Below, piece by piece: positions 60,495 to 64,000 of a stretch of DNA of 64,000 nucleotides (positions are counted from its first letter, which is position 1; every line of letters begins with the position of its first letter). This stretch comes from Chryseobacterium defluvii (GTDB lineage: Bacteria; Bacteroidota; Bacteroidia; Flavobacteriales; Weeksellaceae): the NCBI RefSeq assembly GCF_014204415.1, contig NZ_JACHLE010000001.1, positions 930,001 through 994,000 of the forward strand, written 5' to 3'. Position numbers and translations under genes: made by a program. Below the pieces are notes generated by a model, which did no database searches, was not told where the DNA came from, and saw only the letters and a program-made list of their open reading frames with translations.

Positions 60495-60523
60495 TGTATG
60501 GTTGTTTTTCTTTTTTAAATAAT

Positions 60524-60997
60524 TTAATTTCCAATTCTAATATTTACGCCGTTTCTGGGTCTGGTATCAGCCGGTGTATTATTAATAATTACCGTTGTCT
60601 CAGTATCTTCAAAGTTCTTGTTGTACCTGTCCTTGAAAGTTTTGATATTGGATAGGTTAACCTGACAATTTTTAGGATCTAAAACTCCTTCTTCAATCAT
60701 ATTATTGATGAATCCTTTTCTAAAGTTCATTGCAGTAGCTTGAGCGGTTATGATATCATCGAAACCGTTGAACTGAATTTTAAAATAGGTTTCTCCTCGT
60801 TTATTCTCTGCAACATCTATATAGAAAAGTTTGTCGCCATTCAAAGAATAGAATGTATTGAAGGATGTTAACTCTCTTGAAGTGTACTTCATACATTTAT
60901 TTTTATCTATGAACACATGGTCATCTTTAAGCCTGATATCCTGAGAGGACATAAAGCCAAATACAGCCAGAGAACAAACAAGCAGTACTTTTTTCAT
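60524..60997 (-). CDS. Uncharacterised exported protein inside the atp operon
   Basis: 157 residues, not recognised. Signal peptide (1-19, ending Ser-Ser-Gln), then a beta-strand-rich body and a C-terminal low-complexity arginine/asparagine tail ([19 protein letters not shown] in pattern). Two cysteines (Cys35 and Cys115). It lies between atpH and atpA on the same strand, 2 bases after atpH's stop and 29 before atpA, so it is cotranscribed with ATP synthase genes. No known Fo/F1 subunit has this form; it may be a periplasmic insertion or a lineage-specific add-on. Confidence 0.7.
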   Translation of the reverse strand: MKKVLLVCSLAVFGFMSSQDIRLKDDHVFIDKNKCMKYTSRELTSFNTFYSLNGDKLFYIDVAENKRGETYFKIQFNGFDDIITAQATAMNFRKGFINNMIEEGVLDPKNCQVNLSNIKTFKDRYNKNFEDTETTVIINNTPADTRPRNGVNIRIGN

Positions 60998-60999
60998 CT

Positions 61000-61539
61000 T
61001 TAGTTTAATTGGAAGTCTTTTTTAACCTGGTTAAGTTTCGTCTTAACAGAGGCATCAATCTGCTGATCGCCTACTCTTAAGATATACCCCCCTAAAATAT
61101 TAGGATTAATTTCTTTTTTAAGATCAAAATTTGAATTAAGATTAACAAGATGGGTAGATCTTAAAATCTGCTCAATATTTGCATCGGAAATTTCTGTTGC
61201 CGTAGTCAGGGTAATTCTTTTTATCCCGTTGATATCCTCTACTTTATTGATATATTCCTGAGCAATATTTTTCAGCTGGCTTTCCCGCCCCTGTCTGATC
61301 ACTAATCTGATCAGGTTTTGAGAAGAAACTGATAAACCTTTAAAAATCTCATTGGCTACTTCTATTTTCTTTTTAGCATCAATGTAAGGGGTAAGGAAAA
61401 ATTTGTTCAAATCTTTGGATTCGGACATTAGTTTCACTACATCTTTCATTTCAGAAAATACAGTAGCTGTTTGTCCGGATTCTGTTGTAAAATCCAGTAA
61501 ACCCTGTGCGTATCTTTTAGCTACTTTAGACGTAAGCAT
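61000..61539 (-). CDS. atpH: ATP synthase F1 subunit delta
   Basis: 179 residues, the stator link between F1 and the b subunits. MLTSKVAKRYAQGLLDFTTESG (family N-terminus, alpha-helix bundle) and IKRITLTTATEISDANIEQI (about 118-137); the C-terminal GGYILRVGDQQIDASVKTKLNQVKKDFQ is the signature end. Overlap-free but only two bases from atpF. Cytoplasmic. Confidence 0.94.
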   Translation of the reverse strand: MLTSKVAKRYAQGLLDFTTESGQTATVFSEMKDVVKLMSESKDLNKFFLTPYIDAKKKIEVANEIFKGLSVSSQNLIRLVIRQGRESQLKNIAQEYINKVEDINGIKRITLTTATEISDANIEQILRSTHLVNLNSNFDLKKEINPNILGGYILRVGDQQIDASVKTKLNQVKKDFQLN

Positions 61540-61541
61540 TC

Positions 61542-62036
61542 TTAGTTAAGGTTAGATTTGTTTAGATAATTTTGAACTAATTCGTTTTGAGCTTCACTGT
61601 TATCCAGTTTTTGCTTTAAGATAGATTCTGCAATATTTACAGATAAAGTACCGATCTGAGTTTTGATATCTGCCATAGCAGCATTTTTCTCAGCTTCGAT
61701 AGTCTGTTTAGCTGCAGCGATCATTTTATCTCCTTCAGTTTTAGCAGCATCTTTAGCTTCACCTACAATTCTGTCTTTAATTTCTCTTGCTTCTTTAAGG
61801 ATAGCATCTCTTTCTATTTTAGCTTCACGAATGATTCTTTCGTTGTCAGCTTTAAGATCTTCCATTTCTTTTTTAGCAAGTTTAGCCTGATTCAATGCAT
61901 CAACAATAGATGTTTCTCTTTCGTTAACTGCATTCACAATCGGTTTCCATGCAAATTTTGCTAAAAGAAACAATAGGATAACAAAAGTAAGGGTCATCCA
62001 AAACAAAAGTCCAATTCCAGGTTCAATAATTCCCAT
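61542..62036 (-). CDS. atpF: ATP synthase Fo subunit b
   Basis: 164 residues. One N-terminal membrane helix (about 5-27), then a long charged coiled coil: ERETSIVDALNQAKLAKKEMEDLKADNERIIREAKIERDAILKEAREI in pattern (about 41-88), typical of the dimeric peripheral stalk. Ends AESILKQKLDNSEAQNELVQNYLNK. 101 bases after atpE. Confidence 0.93.
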   Translation of the reverse strand: MGIIEPGIGLLFWMTLTFVILLFLLAKFAWKPIVNAVNERETSIVDALNQAKLAKKEMEDLKADNERIIREAKIERDAILKEAREIKDRIVGEAKDAAKTEGDKMIAAAKQTIEAEKNAAMADIKTQIGTLSVNIAESILKQKLDNSEAQNELVQNYLNKSNLN

Positions 62037-62136
62037 ATCTGTAAATTCTTTTTTTAATGTTATATTATGGATCGTTTTTAAAAATTCTTAGCAGCAGCCA
62101 ACCGCTTAACTGCTAAGAATAGCTTTTTGAGGATAA

Positions 62137-62355
62137 TTACTTGATGAAAGCACCAAAGATGATCGCAATAAGACCAGCACCTTCAATAAGACCAGCAGCA
62201 ATAAGCATTGCTCCCTGGATCTTACCAGCTTGTTCCGGTTGTCTGGCGATAGCATCCATAGCATGACCACCGATTTTACCAATACCAAGACCTACTCCTA
62301 ATACTGCTAAACCGATTCCTACGTAAATTAATCCTGCTCCAGTTGTTGTATCCAT
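62137..62355 (-). CDS. atpE: ATP synthase Fo subunit c
   Basis: 72 residues, two membrane helices forming the rotor ring. Glycine-rich helix 1 (GIGLAVLGVGLGIGKIGG, about 13-30), loop ARQPEQ (about 37-42), and helix 2 with the ion-binding carboxylate E58 in AAGLIEGAGL. It lacks the Gln in helix 1 and the Ser or Thr after the Glu seen in sodium-binding rings, so it is probably proton-coupled. Very well conserved length. Confidence 0.96.
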   Translation of the reverse strand: MDTTTGAGLIYVGIGLAVLGVGLGIGKIGGHAMDAIARQPEQAGKIQGAMLIAAGLIEGAGLIAIIFGAFIK

Positions 62356-62392
62356 AATAAAATAAATATTTAGTTAAAAATTATTTTCAAAA

Positions 62393-63535
62393 TTAAGCTC
62401 CCGCTTTTTCATGCGCATGGTCATCATGATGATGTTCGTGCTCGTGTTCTGCCACTGCAATACCAATAAATAATGCTGACAATACGGTAAAGATATATGC
62501 CTGTAACGCTGCTACCAATAATTCCAGTACTGAAACAAATAACGCCAATGGTACAGATGCAAATCCTAAGAAAGGAGTTTTAAATATAAAGATCAAAGAT
62601 ATAATTGCCAGGATCATGATGTGCCCTGCCGTTACGTTGGCAAAAAGTCGCATCATCAATGCAAAAGGCTTTGTAAAGATCCCGATGATCTCGATCGGAA
62701 CCATAATCGGGTATAATAAGATCGGAACCGGCGGCATAAAGATGTGCTTCCAGTAGTCTTTATTGGCACTGAACAAAGTAATCAATAAAGTGATGATCGC
62801 CAATACGGCAGTAATTGCAATATTTCCTGTAAGGTTGGCTCCTCCCGGGAAGAAAGGGATTAACCCGAAAAGGTTATTGAACCAGATAAAGAAGAAAGCC
62901 GTTAAAAGATAAGGCATATACCTCTTGTATTTTACAGATCCGATATTCGGGATAGCTACTTCATCTCTGATAAATACGATAACAGGCTCCATTACTTTCC
63001 CGATTCCTTTCGGAAGCTGGGATTTTTTATACCCTCTCGCCATCCCGATGAAAACAATCATCATAAAGATTACTGAAAGGAACATTGAAGCTGCATTCTT
63101 GGTAATTGAGAAATCAAAAAACACTTCGTTTGCTTTTTGTTTCCCGTTTATGATAGAGAATAATGTTGCTTTTTCAACTCCTTTGGTAGAAACCACTTGT
63201 CCGTGTTCTAACGTATATCCGTCATGCTCATGACCGTGGGCAATACTGTTTGACAGGAATGTATGCCAGCCTGCATTATCCTTAATAATTATGGGCAAAG
63301 GGAGAGAAACATGATGCTCTTCACCATTATCATCTTTAGTAGTCCATAAATGCCATTCATTGGAATCACCAATGTGTTCCATGATCATTTTGGTAGCATT
63401 GAAGTCTTTTTCATCTTCCTTATGCTCTACTTTTTCAGCTGACTTTTCACCTTCAGATCCATGCTGTGCAGCAGCAAAACTGCTAATGAACACAAATAAA
63501 AATGCGAAAAATAATGAAGAAATCTTTCTGTTCAT
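62393..63535 (-). CDS. atpB: ATP synthase Fo subunit a with exported N-terminal extension and His-rich tail
   Basis: 380 residues, longer than the usual 250-280. Residues 1-23 look like a cleavable signal peptide (ending Ala-Ala-Gln), followed by a charged extension (to about 145) before the six-helix core. The essential arginine lies in MMRLFANVTAGH (about 290-301), and WFNNLFGLIPFFPGGANLTGN (about 215-235) is conserved. The C-terminus is HEHEHHHDDHAHEKAGA, a histidine-rich tail that could bind metal. An extended form is typical in Bacteroidetes; the His tail is notable. -7 box TATATTTG at 63556-63563. Confidence 0.93.
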   Translation of the reverse strand: MNRKISSLFFAFLFVFISSFAAAQHGSEGEKSAEKVEHKEDEKDFNATKMIMEHIGDSNEWHLWTTKDDNGEEHHVSLPLPIIIKDNAGWHTFLSNSIAHGHEHDGYTLEHGQVVSTKGVEKATLFSIINGKQKANEVFFDFSITKNAASMFLSVIFMMIVFIGMARGYKKSQLPKGIGKVMEPVIVFIRDEVAIPNIGSVKYKRYMPYLLTAFFFIWFNNLFGLIPFFPGGANLTGNIAITAVLAIITLLITLFSANKDYWKHIFMPPVPILLYPIMVPIEIIGIFTKPFALMMRLFANVTAGHIMILAIISLIFIFKTPFLGFASVPLALFVSVLELLVAALQAYIFTVLSALFIGIAVAEHEHEHHHDDHAHEKAGA

Positions 63536-63555
63536 ATCTCTTTTTTAATCGTGTG

Positions 63556-63563
63556 CAAATATA
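63556..63563 (-). promoter_or_regulatory. -7 promoter box upstream of atpB
   Basis: TATATTTG on the minus strand, 20 bases before the atpB start; may be an internal promoter of the atp operon. Confidence 0.5.
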
Positions 63564-63617
63564 TCGATTTTATTAAACTTTACCAATATTAAAAATTGAT
63601 TTTTATCATCAAAAAAA

Positions 63618-63887
63618 TCAGGATCTGTTAATGAGTTTTATTATAGGTAAATATATAAGGAAAGATGCTATAATAAAGCAGATCACAATAAATAGAAAAC
63701 CTTCCTTTGTTCTGTCAATTATTGCCAATGATATAATAAGCCATATAATATCCTTAGAAATATTGATGGCAAGGAATTTCATCCCCGCATCAGGCTTACC
63801 ATACAAAAATCGTCTGAATAGTATGTACACTATTATGTTGAGCAACACTATTAAAAATACCACAATAAGGCCATCTGAAAAATCCAT
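63618..63887 (-). CDS. AtpI-like small membrane protein upstream of atpB
   Basis: 89 residues, three hydrophobic segments (about 5-24, 44-57 and 63-84) with a basic loop FRRFLYGKPDAGMKFL. It occupies the position of the small AtpI/AtpZ-type proteins that precede atpB in Bacteroidetes. Sequence similarity to AtpI is not demonstrable by eye. TATTTTTG box (63892-63899) right before the start. Probably assists c-ring assembly, by position only. Confidence 0.6.
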   Translation of the reverse strand: MDFSDGLIVVFLIVLLNIIVYILFRRFLYGKPDAGMKFLAINISKDIIWLIISLAIIDRTKEGFLFIVICFIIASFLIYLPIIKLINRS

Positions 63888-63891
63888 ACTG

Positions 63892-64000
63892 CAAAAATAA
63901 AACTATAATTGATTAAACTAAACAAATCTCGGCTATTCTATATGATATATATTATTAAAAATCCTTATTTTTGCAAACTATAATTTATAAATATGTTTAA
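63892..64000. promoter_or_regulatory. Divergent promoter region with start of a plus-strand gene at the edge
   Basis: Minus -7 box TATTTTTG at 63892-63899 serves the AtpI-like gene. On plus, TATTTTTG at 63966-63973 is 20 bases before an ATG at 63993-63995, whose frame (Met-Phe-) runs off the window. This is probably the start of a divergent gene, but only two complete codons are visible. Confidence 0.4.

Overview
The window looks like chromosome of a Chryseobacterium-like member of the Flavobacteriia (Weeksellaceae). The support is AT-rich DNA, Bacteroidetes promoter boxes (TAnnTTTG at -7), no clear Shine-Dalgarno sequences, three exported proteins with type IX secretion (T9SS) C-terminal domains, a GldL-like protein, menaquinone genes, a mevalonate-pathway kinase, and an atpBEFHAG operon with no atpD or atpC nearby. 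Species is not determined. Nearly every gene lies on the minus strand. Only three complete genes are on plus: a DUF4286 protein, a DUF4920 protein and an XRE-type regulator.

Layout. 0-9 kb: glutathione peroxidase (cut by the window edge), an exported LolA-like protein, kdsB, an aminotransferase bracketed by two small four-helix-bundle cassettes, a phospho-sugar mutase, a DUF2807 lipoprotein, a polyprenyl-phosphate-type glycosyltransferase and a DUF4199 protein. 9.3 kb: SRP RNA. 9.4-14.7 kb: UPF0173 hydrolase, AHSA1-like protein, menA, two bacterial PH-domain proteins and menB. 14.8-23.3 kb: TPR protein, gyrA, DUF4286, GNAT, DUF421, a 44-residue double-glycine leader peptide missing from ordinary ORF lists, and uvrA. 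23.6-28.4 kb: amino acid permease, DUF4920, M14 peptidase, then an 830-bp gene-free AT-rich stretch ending in operator-like sites before an XRE regulator. 28.8-38.3 kb: proline dehydrogenase, UbiA-family prenyltransferase, mevalonate kinase, T9SS metalloprotease, MFS permease, GldL-like protein, thiolase. 38.3-47.2 kb: ECF sigma, anti-sigma-like protein and outer-membrane protein; nucleoside permease with bifunctional nuclease; etfBA; SDR; a frameshifted T9SS adhesin. 47.3-57.9 kb: M20 dipeptidase, OmpA lipoprotein, methyltransferase, a GxxExxY cassette, DinB, mutA, FtsB/DivIC, udk, T9SS gluzincin, clpS and a CNNM/CBS protein. 58-63.9 kb: the ATP synthase operon.

Most distinctive: a class of short-period inverted-repeat elements. 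Their arms are phased tandem arrays of 7-, 8- or 9/10-nt units, and left and right arms are inverted copies. Two cassettes carry a four-helix-bundle ORF (the family also encoded inside 23S rRNA intervening sequences), one intact and one decayed. One cassette carries a PD-(D/E)XK-like GxxExxY ORF broken by one base. Others hold no gene (1181-1319, 9071-9208, 58838-58913 between atpA and atpG), and there are solo arms at 2050 and 52762. No transposase is visible in any of them. My inference is that these are non-autonomous single-ORF or empty elements related in architecture to 23S rRNA intervening sequences.

Limits: all calls are by reading. No alignment, HMM, folding or GC-skew computation was run. 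Functional names for DUF families and exact start codons are provisional.
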